A stretch of DNA of 64,000 nt from Acidobacteriota bacterium. Its GTDB lineage: Bacteria; Acidobacteriota; Thermoanaerobaculia; Gp7-AA8. Made by a program: the position numbers and the translations under genes. The DNA lies in contig JAJPHC010000058.1 of the NCBI GenBank assembly GCA_021325515.1, forward strand, positions 1 to 64,000, in the 5' to 3' direction. The notes beneath the pieces are model-generated. The model was not told where the DNA came from. It saw only the letters and a list, made by a program, of their open reading frames with translations, and made no database searches. Shown here in pieces: positions 44,879 through 53,560 of the stretch. Each line of letters opens with the position of its first letter. Position 1 is the first letter of the stretch.

Positions 44879-46003
44879 GTGAAGATCCTTCATGTCGTAC
44901 CTACGTATCTGCCCGCCAGGCGATACGGAGGTCCTATCGTTTCCGTACATGGTCTCTGCTCCGCGCTCGCCGATCGAGGCCACGAGGTCACGGTTTTCAC
45001 TACGAACGTGGATGGCGACTCTATTTCCGATGTCCCACTTGATCGCGAGGTACGCCTGGACGGAGTTCGAATCCGTTATTTCGAAGTAGTGTTCCGGAGG
45101 CTGTATGTCTCGCCCGGCATGGCCGAGGCGCTCCAACGGGTCGATCACTTCGATATCGTTCACAATCACTCGGTGTTTCTCTGGCCAACGGCAGCAGCCG
45201 CTCGTCGCGCCCGCGCTGCAAACGTGCCATACGTGATCTCGCCTCGAGGGATGCTTGTGCAGGAGTTGATACAACGGAGAAATGCGATTCTCAAGCGAGC
45301 ATGGATTCGCCTCATCGAGCGCCAAAACTTCAATCATGCCGACGCAGTCCACTTCACTTCTCAGCAGGAATTGAGCGACGCCACGACGCTCGGCGTGCCC
45401 GTGCGAAAACCCGTGGTAATCCCAAACGGCATCGCCCTATCGCCAAAGCCAAGCATTCAACGCGACGAGCGGACCATCGTCTACCTTGGGCGAATCAGCT
45501 GGAAAAAAAACCTCGATGGTCTCATCAGGGCAATGCTTTCGGTTCCCGACGCACGGCTCATCATTGCAGGCAACGATGAGGAAGGACTGACGCAGAACCT
45601 CTCAACTCTCACTGAAACCCTTGGATTGACCGGACGCGTGACATTCGTCGGGCCTCGATATGGCGAAGCGAAGTGGGAACTTCTGGCTCGCGCTACGGCG
45701 CTGGTGCTGCCGTCGATGTCCGAGAATTTCGGCAATGTCATTCTCGAAGCGATGCTCATGGAAACACCTACCGTTGTCTCTCCTGCGGTTGGCATCGGTG
45801 AAACTCTGGAACCAGCAGAAGTAACACTTCGAACAAATGACTTTGCCGCGGCTATAAACCGTCTCCTCTCCGACCGTCCATTTGCAACTGACCTTGCCCG
45901 CAGAGCGAGGGCCTTCCTTGAAACTCACTATGCCTGGCCGATCATTGCCGAACAAATGGAGTCCGCTTACCAATGCTCGATCGCATCACACCGGTCATCC
46001 TGA
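44879..46003 (+). CDS. GT4 family glycosyltransferase
   Basis: A 374-residue GT-B enzyme. KILHVVPTYLPARRYGGPIVSVHGLCSALADRGHEVTVFTTN is the typical N-terminal acceptor-side loop. The donor domain runs from TIVYLGRISWKKNLDGLIRAM and ARLIIAGNDEEG to the E-x7-E block LPSMSENFGNVILEAMLMETPTVVSP. The start is a GTG at 44879, 16 bp after the polymerase-like gene. Its 3' end overlaps the next GT gene by 31 bp. The donor and acceptor are unknown. Confidence 0.91.
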   Translation: MKILHVVPTYLPARRYGGPIVSVHGLCSALADRGHEVTVFTTNVDGDSISDVPLDREVRLDGVRIRYFEVVFRRLYVSPGMAEALQRVDHFDIVHNHSVFLWPTAAAARRARAANVPYVISPRGMLVQELIQRRNAILKRAWIRLIERQNFNHADAVHFTSQQELSDATTLGVPVRKPVVIPNGIALSPKPSIQRDERTIVYLGRISWKKNLDGLIRAMLSVPDARLIIAGNDEEGLTQNLSTLTETLGLTGRVTFVGPRYGEAKWELLARATALVLPSMSENFGNVILEAMLMETPTVVSPAVGIGETLEPAEVTLRTNDFAAAINRLLSDRPFATDLARRARAFLETHYAWPIIAEQMESAYQCSIASHRSS

Positions 46004-46788
46004 CACGCGATGAAGAACCGAACATTGCGCGCACTCTGGGCCAGCTTCGGTGGGCCAAAGAGATCATTATCCTCGACAGTCTGAGTGCCGATGCGACGAG
46101 AACGATCTGCCTTTCCTATCCAAATGTACGGTTCATTGAGCGCCCCTTTGATAATCATGCCGCACAATGGGCGTTCGCCGTCACCCAAGCCAGGACAGAG
46201 TGGGTTCTCACCCTCGACGCCGACTACTTCATCCCTGATACTGCGATTGCCGAGATAGCGACTCTGAAACCGAGCGCCGACGTAGGGGGTTATGAATCAC
46301 AATTCCGGTACGCCGTCCGTGGCAAGTTGTTACGCGGAACTCTCTATCCACCGCGCGTCATCCTGATGCGCCGCGAAGGCGTGAGCTTCTACATGGACGG
46401 ACACACTCAACGGGTCAAGATCCATGGCATCATCGTTGGCCTACAGGAGCGAATCATTCATGATGACCGAAAAAGCTTTCAAAGTTTCTTAGAGCGTCAA
46501 AGCTCCTACATGCGCCGCGAGGCCGAAAAGCTTCGCTCGGCCGATCCTAGTTCGCTAAACACCGCCGGACGAATCCGGAGACTGCGAGTCATCGCCCCGA
46601 TTTTGATCGTTCCATATACCCTGTTCTTTCGAGGTTTGATCCTCGACGGCTCAGCAGGACTCATATACACGTTCGAAAGGTTGGTCGCCGAACTGGTGCT
46701 CTCGAAGCAACTCATCTTCGGGCCACCGGATGGCCCACAACCCGGCGGGAAGAACCGCCCAAGATCTGAAAGACCTTCTCGAAGATAG
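45973..46788 (+). CDS. GT2 glycosyltransferase (WaaE/KdtX-like)
   Basis: A 271-residue GT-A enzyme: TPVILTRDEEPNIARTLGQLRWAKEIIILDSLSADAT at the start (a TRDEExNIxR block typical of LPS-core-type GT2 enzymes), then TEWVLTLDADYFIPD as the DAD metal site. A hydrophobic stretch follows near residues 205-230 (IAPILIVPYTLFFRGLILDG). The tail is proline- and basic-rich (PDGPQPGGKNRPRSERPSRR). It starts inside the previous gene (31-bp overlap). Confidence 0.89.
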   Translation: MLDRITPVILTRDEEPNIARTLGQLRWAKEIIILDSLSADATRTICLSYPNVRFIERPFDNHAAQWAFAVTQARTEWVLTLDADYFIPDTAIAEIATLKPSADVGGYESQFRYAVRGKLLRGTLYPPRVILMRREGVSFYMDGHTQRVKIHGIIVGLQERIIHDDRKSFQSFLERQSSYMRREAEKLRSADPSSLNTAGRIRRLRVIAPILIVPYTLFFRGLILDGSAGLIYTFERLVAELVLSKQLIFGPPDGPQPGGKNRPRSERPSRR

Positions 46789-46826
46789 GAGGAAGAAGGG
46801 GGCAGGCACACTTGTTTGACCACTCC

Positions 46827-47930
46827 ATGGATCCAGTCGTACGCAAGCACATGCCGGAGCTTGATACGCTTAGAGGAGTGGCTATTCTCCTCGCGTTCAC
46901 GTACCACGGAATGTACTGGACCGTGCCTCAGGATAAACTGACGAGCAGTGCGCGATTCGTGAGTAGCGCCTTCCGCGGCGGCTGGAGTGGAGTACAACTA
47001 TTTTTCGTTCTGTCCGGATTTCTGATCACTGGAATACTCTTCGATTCCATTGGCCAGACCCGATATTTCCGCACATTTTACTGGCGGCGAGCACTTCGAA
47101 TCCTTCCCGCGTTTACGTTGACAATCGCACTACTGGTGATCTTGGGACTCGTAAGTTGGAAGTTCACGCTTCTTAGCGTGGTATTCCTCGCGAATGTCTC
47201 TCCCCTGATGGGCGTCCCTATGCAGTATCCGGTTCTGTGGTCCCTAGCGGTCGAGGAGCATTTCTACGCGCTCTGGCCTGCGATCGTCTACCGAATCTCG
47301 GCCCGAACAGTCGCGATCATTTCAGCAACTCTGATCATCGTTCAGCCGCTGTTTCGTGGACTGGCCTTTTCGGGAGGCTACTCAGAAGGACTATCATTCT
47401 ACACATGGTTTAACCTCGATGGGCTTGCCCTGGGAGCCTTGCTGGCATTCTTGGGTCGCACCGCATCTCGGAAAACGTTTCGTTCCGTGGGAATCGTCGC
47501 GTCGACGCTCGGCGTCTCGGCGACTATTACACTGACGCTCAACCATCTCTGGTCCAGGACCACACTCTGGGGAGCTGCGTTTCAATCGACCGTTATCTAT
47601 TTGATGTTCGGCGGCCTTCTCGTGTCGTTCCTTGTAGTTGGAAGCTCATCACGACGCGAAATTGTAAATGTGCGCATTCTGCAATGGTTTGGATACATAA
47701 GCTACGGCCTCTATCTGATCCACCTGCTGTGTTTCGACCTGTATGACCGTCTGAATCATTGGGGTACACCTCACGACGTCGCCAGTATTTCAGTTCGATT
47801 CGCCGTGGCTGGAGGAATCTCCATCGCCGCTGCTGCATTGTCGCGAACACTGTTCGAGAATCGTTTTCTTGCATTGAAGGACCGGACAGGACTAGGCACG
47901 CCACAACTCGTCCACGGCCAGAGCGTCTGA
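46827..47930 (+). CDS. Acyltransferase-3 family membrane protein
   Basis: A 367-residue integral membrane O-acyltransferase. The N-terminal HMPELDTLRGVAILLAFTYHGMYW includes the conserved His. It is followed by SGVQLFFVLSGFLITGILFDS, FYWRRALRILPAF and WSLAVEEHFYALWPAIVY, all core motifs. There are about ten membrane segments and no SGNH domain. It probably acetylates the glycan. The ATG at 46827 is chosen; a TTG at 46812 is also in frame and sits nearer to a purine-rich AGGAGGAAGAAGGGGG stretch, so a slightly longer protein is possible. Confidence 0.9.
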   Translation: MDPVVRKHMPELDTLRGVAILLAFTYHGMYWTVPQDKLTSSARFVSSAFRGGWSGVQLFFVLSGFLITGILFDSIGQTRYFRTFYWRRALRILPAFTLTIALLVILGLVSWKFTLLSVVFLANVSPLMGVPMQYPVLWSLAVEEHFYALWPAIVYRISARTVAIISATLIIVQPLFRGLAFSGGYSEGLSFYTWFNLDGLALGALLAFLGRTASRKTFRSVGIVASTLGVSATITLTLNHLWSRTTLWGAAFQSTVIYLMFGGLLVSFLVVGSSSRREIVNVRILQWFGYISYGLYLIHLLCFDLYDRLNHWGTPHDVASISVRFAVAGGISIAAAALSRTLFENRFLALKDRTGLGTPQLVHGQSV

Positions 47931-47961
47931 ACTCAGTCGATCAAGTCTTGCCCAGAGATCC

Positions 47962-47985
47962 CGCCGAGTGCGAACACTCCCGGCG
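47962..47985. terminator. Possible bidirectional terminator hairpin between convergent acyltransferases
   Basis: CGCCGAGTG (47962-47970), a CGAA turn and CACTCCCGGCG (47975-47985) can form a stem with a small bulge between two convergent genes. There is no T-run on either side, so the function is only suggested by position. Confidence 0.35.
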
Positions 47986-48000
47986 CGACGTCAAGTCTGG

Positions 48001-49100
48001 TCAAGGCGCCACCACCTGGCTGCGGCTAACCGCCGGCAGCGATAGGCGCGATTTGAGCCTGAGGAAGGGCCTCTCCAAAAACTTGTAGGAGGCCGCGGCA
48101 ACAACAACATTCACTAGAAACAACACAAGCACCCTCGGAACAAGTGGAACCATCCTCAGAAACTCGCTGCCCAATCGAAGAACCAACAAATGGAACACGT
48201 ATAAACCGTAGGTGATCCGCCCGAGATAGGCGAATATCGAGGAGGTTCGCTGACAAGTCGTCTCCAACCCAAGGAATGACAACAGGATGAAAGTCGATCC
48301 GACAGCGACTGCCGGGTACAACAGCAGAGAGCCAGGCCCGTCGAAACCACAATAGCGAACCACAATGAGAATTGACGCTATACCAGAGACTAAGAGACCT
48401 ATCCGCAAAGGTCGGGTGAACGCTGGCAGCCGCCCGTTCAAGCCGATAGCCGTCATCGCGCCCAGAACGATCGGATCGAGCCGCGCGATCGTGTTACACC
48501 AGATCGCCGGATGAACAACATGATTTGCAACGAGATAGAATCGCGCACAAATCGACACCGTCAACAACACAATACAGAGCCATTTGAGTCGTGCCTGGCG
48601 TACTGTGATCAGGAGAAGAGGCCATGCCAAATAGAATTGCTCCTCAATGGAAACACTCCAAAGCGGTGCGGCCGGTGAACTGGGATATCCGTGATCAGCA
48701 ACTGCCCAATTCCCGACGAATAGTGCAAATGGTAAGAGGTACAAGGGCGGAAGTCCGTAGCGTGGAATAACGAACGTTACCAGAGCTAGAAAGGAATAAT
48801 AGAGCGGCCAGATACGGAGGATTCGCCGCAAGTAGAACGCTGACACACGCAAAGTTCCGAGCGTTTGCAACTCTCTCAATAACAACTCTGTAATGAGGTA
48901 TGAGCTCAGGACAAAAAATACGTCGACCCCTGTGCCTCCGGCACGCGCCACGAGTCCGAACAAAAAGAGAACAACCAGTGAGAGTGCCGAAAGTGGAGTT
49001 CTTCGGGAATCGCATGGTGAAGAAACACAGCCACAAACGCGCCGAACCTCAGCCAGTCGAGCTCCGGTCGATAAAAGGCGGCGGCGGTCTTTGCAGGCAT
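48001..49100 (-). pseudogene. Acyltransferase-3 gene split by a frameshift
   Basis: Two reading frames together make one acyltransferase-3 protein of about 366 residues. The first frame (from ATG 49098-49100) gives FYRPELDWLRFGAFVAVFLHH and HSHWLF; the second gives LFGLVARAGGTGVDVFFVLSSYLITELLL, LWSVSIEEQFYLAWP and the rest to 48001. The join is at a run of five A (48962-48966; TTTTT on the coding strand). One more T would restore a single frame. So either a one-base loss has broken the gene, the run slips (phase variation), or the assembly is wrong. It faces the intact acyltransferase at 46.8 kb. Confidence 0.82.
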
Positions 49101-49139
49101 TTCGTGGTGATCCCAGAAAGCGATCAGCTTAGGGCCGCC

Positions 49140-50882
49140 TCACACCCTCTCCACCATCAAGTCCCCCATCACGAGCAAATCCATCTTTGTCCTCAGAAAA
49201 CAATCCAGCGCCTCGTGCGGCGTGTTCACTACCGGCTCGTTTTCATTGAACGATGTGTTCAGCACGATCGGGATTCCTGTCATGTCGCGCACCGCTTCGA
49301 TCAAGTGGTAATAGCGCGGGTTCTGCGACTCCGTCACTGACTGCAAACGCCCTGACCCGTTCACGTGCGTTACTGCCGGGATTTGCGCGCGCTTCTCTTC
49401 GCGGATCTGGTACACCTGCAGCATGAACGGCACGTCGTAGTCCGTCTCGAACCACTCCCCTACCGCCTCGCGCAGGATCGACGGCGCGAACGGGCGGAAT
49501 GACTCTCTCCGCTTGATCTTGTGGTTCAGGATGTCCTTCATGTCCGCCCGCCGCGGATCGCATACGATCGAGCGATTGCCAAGCGCGCGCGGCCCCCACT
49601 CCATCCTTCCCTGAAACCAGCCCACCACATTCCCCTTCGTGATGTGCTCCGCCGTCCTCCTGCAGAGCTCGCGCTCGTCGCGCACCCGCTCGATCCGGCA
49701 CTTCGCCTCGTCCAGATCCGCGCGCCGCAGCGACACGGCGTGATCGATCTCGCCGTCGCCGTACTGCGGACCCCAATACGCGTGATCCATCACGAACGCG
49801 CGCGGCTTCTGCAGCTCCTGATTCCACACCCAGTACGCCGCGCCGATCGCGCCTCCGGCATCGCCCGCCGCCGCCTGGATGTACACATCGCGGAACGGCG
49901 AGCGATCGAAGATCAAGCCGTTCGCCACGCTGTTGTAGCCACAACCGCCCGCGACGCATAGCCGCGTCTTCCCCGTCTTCTTCTGCAGCGCATTCACCAG
50001 CGAGAAGAACGCCTCCTCGAACATCGCCTGCATCGACGCCGCGAGATCCTTGTGCCGCTGGTCGATCGGATCCTCCGCTGCCCGCGCCGGTCCCAGCAGC
50101 TCCGCCAGCGCCTCGGAATACACCGGGCCGATCACCGGCGATCCGCCCTTCCACACCATGTCCAGCCCGACAGTGTGATGCGTGAAGTAATCGAGGTTCA
50201 GCGTGAAGCCGCCATCCGTGACGCGCACGATCTCCCGCATCTTGTCCAGCATCGACGGCTTGCCGTACGGCGCCAGCCCCATCACCTTGTACTCGTCCCC
50301 GTAATGAGGAAACCCGAGGTATTGGGTGATCGCGGTGTAGAAGATGCCGAGCGAGTGCGGGAAGCCGATCTCGCCCAGTACGTCGATCGAATTGCCGTCG
50401 CCGCTGGCCCACATCGAGCTGACGAAGTCGCCGAAGCCATCGACGGAGAGGATCGCGGCATCCTCGAACGGCGCGACGAAGAAGGCCGACGCCACATGCG
50501 CGCGGTGATGCTCGACGTGGTGCAGCCTGGGCTCGAGCGATGTCAGCTTGAACGCCTCCTGCAGCTCTTCCTCGAGGCCCTTGATCTTCGCGCGATTCTC
50601 GAGCCGGCGCTTGATCGCGCCGAGCGAGGGACGCTTCGCGAGGATGAACTTCATCCGCTGCACCAGGCGCGCGCGCGGATCGCGGTTCACCGCAATGTGA
50701 TCGACCTGATTGAGCGTAACACCCGCCTCGCGCAGGCAGTACTCGATCGCGATCGTCGGGAATCCCGCCCAGTGCTTGATGCGCCGGAAGCGCTCTTCTT
50801 CCGCCGCGGCGATCAGCCTGCCGTCGATGAGAATGCACGCGGAAGCATCCGCGTGATGCGCATTGATGCCTAGAATGATCAT
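49140..50882 (-). CDS. Carbamoyltransferase (NodU/CmcH/TobZ type)
   Basis: A 580-residue enzyme that moves a carbamoyl group from carbamoyl phosphate, through an adenylated intermediate, to a hydroxyl, here probably on a sugar. The N-terminal YrdC-unrelated Kae1-like domain has ILGINAHHADASACILIDG, AAEEERFRRIKHWAGFP, the iron-binding HHVEHHRAHVASAF and AILSVDGFGD. The C-terminal domain begins near VGWFQGRMEWGPRALGNRSI and contains RESFRPFAPSIL and VLNTSFNENEPVVNTPHEA. All family blocks are present. Its ATG lies only 2 nt from the divergent start of the next gene. Confidence 0.95.
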   Translation of the reverse strand: MIILGINAHHADASACILIDGRLIAAAEEERFRRIKHWAGFPTIAIEYCLREAGVTLNQVDHIAVNRDPRARLVQRMKFILAKRPSLGAIKRRLENRAKIKGLEEELQEAFKLTSLEPRLHHVEHHRAHVASAFFVAPFEDAAILSVDGFGDFVSSMWASGDGNSIDVLGEIGFPHSLGIFYTAITQYLGFPHYGDEYKVMGLAPYGKPSMLDKMREIVRVTDGGFTLNLDYFTHHTVGLDMVWKGGSPVIGPVYSEALAELLGPARAAEDPIDQRHKDLAASMQAMFEEAFFSLVNALQKKTGKTRLCVAGGCGYNSVANGLIFDRSPFRDVYIQAAAGDAGGAIGAAYWVWNQELQKPRAFVMDHAYWGPQYGDGEIDHAVSLRRADLDEAKCRIERVRDERELCRRTAEHITKGNVVGWFQGRMEWGPRALGNRSIVCDPRRADMKDILNHKIKRRESFRPFAPSILREAVGEWFETDYDVPFMLQVYQIREEKRAQIPAVTHVNGSGRLQSVTESQNPRYYHLIEAVRDMTGIPIVLNTSFNENEPVVNTPHEALDCFLRTKMDLLVMGDLMVERV

Positions 50883-50884
50883 GC

Positions 50885-52039
50885 GTGCGCGTCGTCTTCG
50901 TGAATCGATACTTTCATCCGGACCATTCTGCAACAAGTCAGATGGTCTCCGAGCTCGCCTTTCATCTCGCGGAACGCGGATGGGACGTCGGCGTGATCAC
51001 GAGCCAGCAACTGTATGACGTGCCCGACGCGCGGCTGCCCCGGCGCGAAACCGTGCGCGGCGTGCAGATCACCCGCGCCGGCTCGACGAGCTTCGGCCGC
51101 CACTCGCTCATCGGACGCGCGTTCGATTACCTCTCCTTCGCATTCAACGCCTGGGCGAAGATGTTCATGAAGCGCGGCACGCTCTTCGTCGCGATGACCG
51201 ATCCTCCGCTCACCTCCGTCCTCGCCGCGCTCTCCTGCGCGCCGTACATCAACTGGGTTCAGGATCTCTTTCCCGACGTCGCCCACGCCCTCGGCGTCCA
51301 CGCGCCGCGCTTCCTGCATCGCGCGCGCGACTGGTCTCTGCGCCGCGCGCGCCTGAATGTCGTGATCGGCGAGGAGATGGCGCCGCGCGTACCGCATGCC
51401 GTGGTGCGGCAGAACTGGGCCGTGGGGGTCAGGCAGCAGGCAGCCGACAGCAGGCAGCAGGACGGCAGCTTCGTCGTTGGGTATTCGGGAAATCTCGGGC
51501 GGGCGCACGACGCCGCGACGATGATCGGCGCGATGCGGCTGCTGCGCGATGACTCTTCGATCATGTTCAGGATCACCGGCGGCGGCGCGCGCCTCGACGA
51601 AGTTCGGCGCGAGAATCTTCCCAATGTCCGCTTCGAGCCTTATGCATCCATCGAGCGCCTGTCCGAAAGTCTCGCGTCGGTCGATGTGCATCTCGTCTCG
51701 CTCAATCCTCGGCTCGAAGGACTCATCGTGCCGAGCAAGTTCTACGGCGTGCTCGCCGCCGGGCGTCCTGTGATCTACATCGGGTCGCGCGACGGAGAGC
51801 TTGCACGGCTCGTGCTCGCGAACGAGATTGGATACGTCGTCGAGCCCGGCGAAGCAGTCACGCTGGCGAATGCGATCCGCGAGCTGGCTTCATCGCCGGA
51901 GAAGGGCCGCGCGATGGGCGAGCGCGCGCGGACGTTGTACCGCGAGCGGTTCGCGGCGGAGATCGCGATGGACCATTGGGAGAAGATTCTTCGGGAGGCA
52001 ACACGAGGTGCGGACGAGGCGTCCGCACTCCACTCATGA
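50885..52039 (+). CDS. GT4 glycosyltransferase (WbuB/colanic-acid-type)
   Basis: A 384-residue GT-B enzyme. RVVFVNRYFHPDHSATSQMVSELAFHLAERGWDVGVITS, AMTDPPLTSVLAALSC, VQDLFPDVAHALG and FVVGYSGNLGRAHDAATMI are typical of the WbuB-like branch, and LIVPSKFYGVLAAGRPVIYIG is the donor-site block. Two oddities: a glutamine-rich insert (about residues 180-192) coded by a short GGCAGCAGGCAGC-type repeat at 51428-51463, and the final residues (GADEASALHS), which are coded by a dispersed hairpin repeat at 52008-52028. The start is a GTG, 2 nt from the divergent carbamoyltransferase start. Its stop overlaps the next ATG (ATGA). Confidence 0.9.
   Translation: MRVVFVNRYFHPDHSATSQMVSELAFHLAERGWDVGVITSQQLYDVPDARLPRRETVRGVQITRAGSTSFGRHSLIGRAFDYLSFAFNAWAKMFMKRGTLFVAMTDPPLTSVLAALSCAPYINWVQDLFPDVAHALGVHAPRFLHRARDWSLRRARLNVVIGEEMAPRVPHAVVRQNWAVGVRQQAADSRQQDGSFVVGYSGNLGRAHDAATMIGAMRLLRDDSSIMFRITGGGARLDEVRRENLPNVRFEPYASIERLSESLASVDVHLVSLNPRLEGLIVPSKFYGVLAAGRPVIYIGSRDGELARLVLANEIGYVVEPGEAVTLANAIRELASSPEKGRAMGERARTLYRERFAAEIAMDHWEKILREATRGADEASALHS
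52008..52028. repeat. Hairpin repeat inside the 3' end of a glycosyltransferase gene
   Basis: Stem GTGCGGACG/CGTCCGCAC with loop AGG, the reverse-complement orientation of the hairpins in the 14353-14890 array. It ends 8 bp before the start codon of the following gene and encodes part of the C-terminal tail of the GT4 protein. Confidence 0.8.
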
Positions 52040-53073
52040 GAGTTGCTGGACTGATTGCCGCCGCGGGTCTCGCGATTTTTCTCGCGGTGCCGGAGCTTCG
52101 CCGCGCGCCGGAGTCCGCATCGCCGGGCGCGGCGCTGGTGAGAACTCCGACCGATCGCGCAGCGTTGGCGAAGATCCTCGCCACCGAGCTCGACTCGACG
52201 CGCACGACGCGTTTCGATACCTGGCGCGCCGCGCACGTGCTGATGGCGCGGCTCGAACCGAACCGGCCGTTTGCACAGATGACGTTCGTGCAGAGCGGCC
52301 TCGCCCACTGGAAGGAGCTCAGCGACGCCGACCGGCGCGAGGTGCTGGCGAGCGTCGAGCCGATGCTGCGCGACGAGGCGTTCTTCGCGCGCGCCGCGGA
52401 AACGGTGGCGCGCATCACCGGCGATCTCTCGATCATCCGCCGCGCGAATCCCGGCAACGACGCGGCGCTGGCCAATCTCGAAGCAACGGCACTGGCCAGC
52501 GGACGTTTCGATGAGTACCGCGCGTTTCGCGAGCAGATCCGGCGCCGCCAGCTCGCGCAACTCGAGCGGATCCGCGATACCGCCGATGCCACGCAGCTCA
52601 TCGCGCTCGTTCCGCTGCAACCGGCGACGGCTGACGCACCGCTATTGGCCGCGATTCTCGATGCGCTGCGGTCGAAGCCGATTCAACGCGATCGCATCGA
52701 CACGAGGCGGCTCGACGCGCTCAATCGATTCGCGACGAACCACGGGCTGCATCCGCTGGAAGTCGCGAAGGTGCAGCCGCCGGTTGAGCAGTGGAGCGGC
52801 CTGTGCGGCGGCGACATCTGCGAGCGGGCATATCGCGATGTGTTCAGCAACGGTGGTGTGTACACGCTGCGCCTCGAGGCGGTGCAGAGCGATCAAACTC
52901 CGCCTTATGCCGAGGTGCTGATCGACGATGCGCTGGTTTCCGAGGGGCCGGTGGCGCCCGCACTCGAGGTGAAGGCCTCGCTCACGCAGGGGTATCACCG
53001 CGTCGATGTGCACCTCGTCAATCCGAAAACGCATACCACGCTGCGCCGCCTGATCCGCGTCGCCGCGGGATAG
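52036..53073 (+). CDS. Exported protein of unknown function
   Basis: A 345-residue protein with one N-terminal hydrophobic segment (residues 4-18, AGLIAAAGLAIFLAVP), so either a signal anchor or a signal peptide. The next ~200 residues are alpha-helical with repeat-like helices (DTWRAAHVLMARLEPNRPF, WKELSDADRREVLASVEPML). The last ~100 residues, after two cysteines (GLCGGDICERAY), look beta-rich (VYTLRLEAVQSDQTPPYAEVLIDD). I do not recognise a family. It is coupled by ATGA to the GT4 gene and lies opposite the O-antigen ligase, so a link to polymer assembly is possible. Confidence 0.75.
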   Translation: MRVAGLIAAAGLAIFLAVPELRRAPESASPGAALVRTPTDRAALAKILATELDSTRTTRFDTWRAAHVLMARLEPNRPFAQMTFVQSGLAHWKELSDADRREVLASVEPMLRDEAFFARAAETVARITGDLSIIRRANPGNDAALANLEATALASGRFDEYRAFREQIRRRQLAQLERIRDTADATQLIALVPLQPATADAPLLAAILDALRSKPIQRDRIDTRRLDALNRFATNHGLHPLEVAKVQPPVEQWSGLCGGDICERAYRDVFSNGGVYTLRLEAVQSDQTPPYAEVLIDDALVSEGPVAPALEVKASLTQGYHRVDVHLVNPKTHTTLRRLIRVAAG

Positions 53074-53560
53074 GAGCGCGGACGTCTCGTCCGCAGTCGT
53101 CGGGCGCCTCGCCCGGCGACCCTTTCACGATTCATCGCCGCCGGGCGGGACGCCCGCGCTCCGCGGCGCAGGCCGACCCAGCGTCAAAGTGGGGAGCGGA
53201 CGTCTCGTCCGCATTTTCACGATTACCAACGCGGCGCAGGCCTACCCAGCGTCAGAGTGGGGAGCGGACGTCTCGTCCGCAGTCGTCGACCTTTTCACGA
53301 CTTATCGCCGCCGGGCGGGACGCCCGCCGGCTGCGGGCGGGACGCCCGCGCTCCGCGGCGCAGGCCGACCCAGCGTCAAAGTGGAGCGCGGACGTCTCGT
53401 CCGCATTTTCACGATTCCAACGCGGCGCAGGCCTACCCAGCGTCAGAGTGGGGAGCGGACGTCTCGTCCGCAGTCGTCGACCTTTTCACGATTCATCGCC
53501 GCCGGGCGGGACGCCCGCCGGCTGCGGGCGGGACGCCCGCGCTCCGCGGCGCAGGCCGAC
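53074..53560. repeat. Array of GCGGACG hairpins, overlapping the ligase 3' end
   Basis: Five copies of a hairpin with stem GCGGACG/CGTCCGC and loop TCT begin at 53078, 53196, 53264, 53388 and 53455, with steps of 118, 68, 124 and 67 bp. Between them lie GGCGCAGGCC-ACCCAGCGTC words and CGGGCG-GGA-CGCCCG hairpins. One variant near 53100 has CGGGCG-CCT-CGCCCG. The right part (53486-53560) is read through by the minus-strand ligase gene. There is no gene in 53074-53485. Confidence 0.9.

Noticed and set aside
49243-50838. A 531-codon frame opposite the direction of motif conservation in the carbamoyltransferase gene
   Set aside because: It is another frame of the same strand with no motifs; the carbamoyltransferase frame has every family block.
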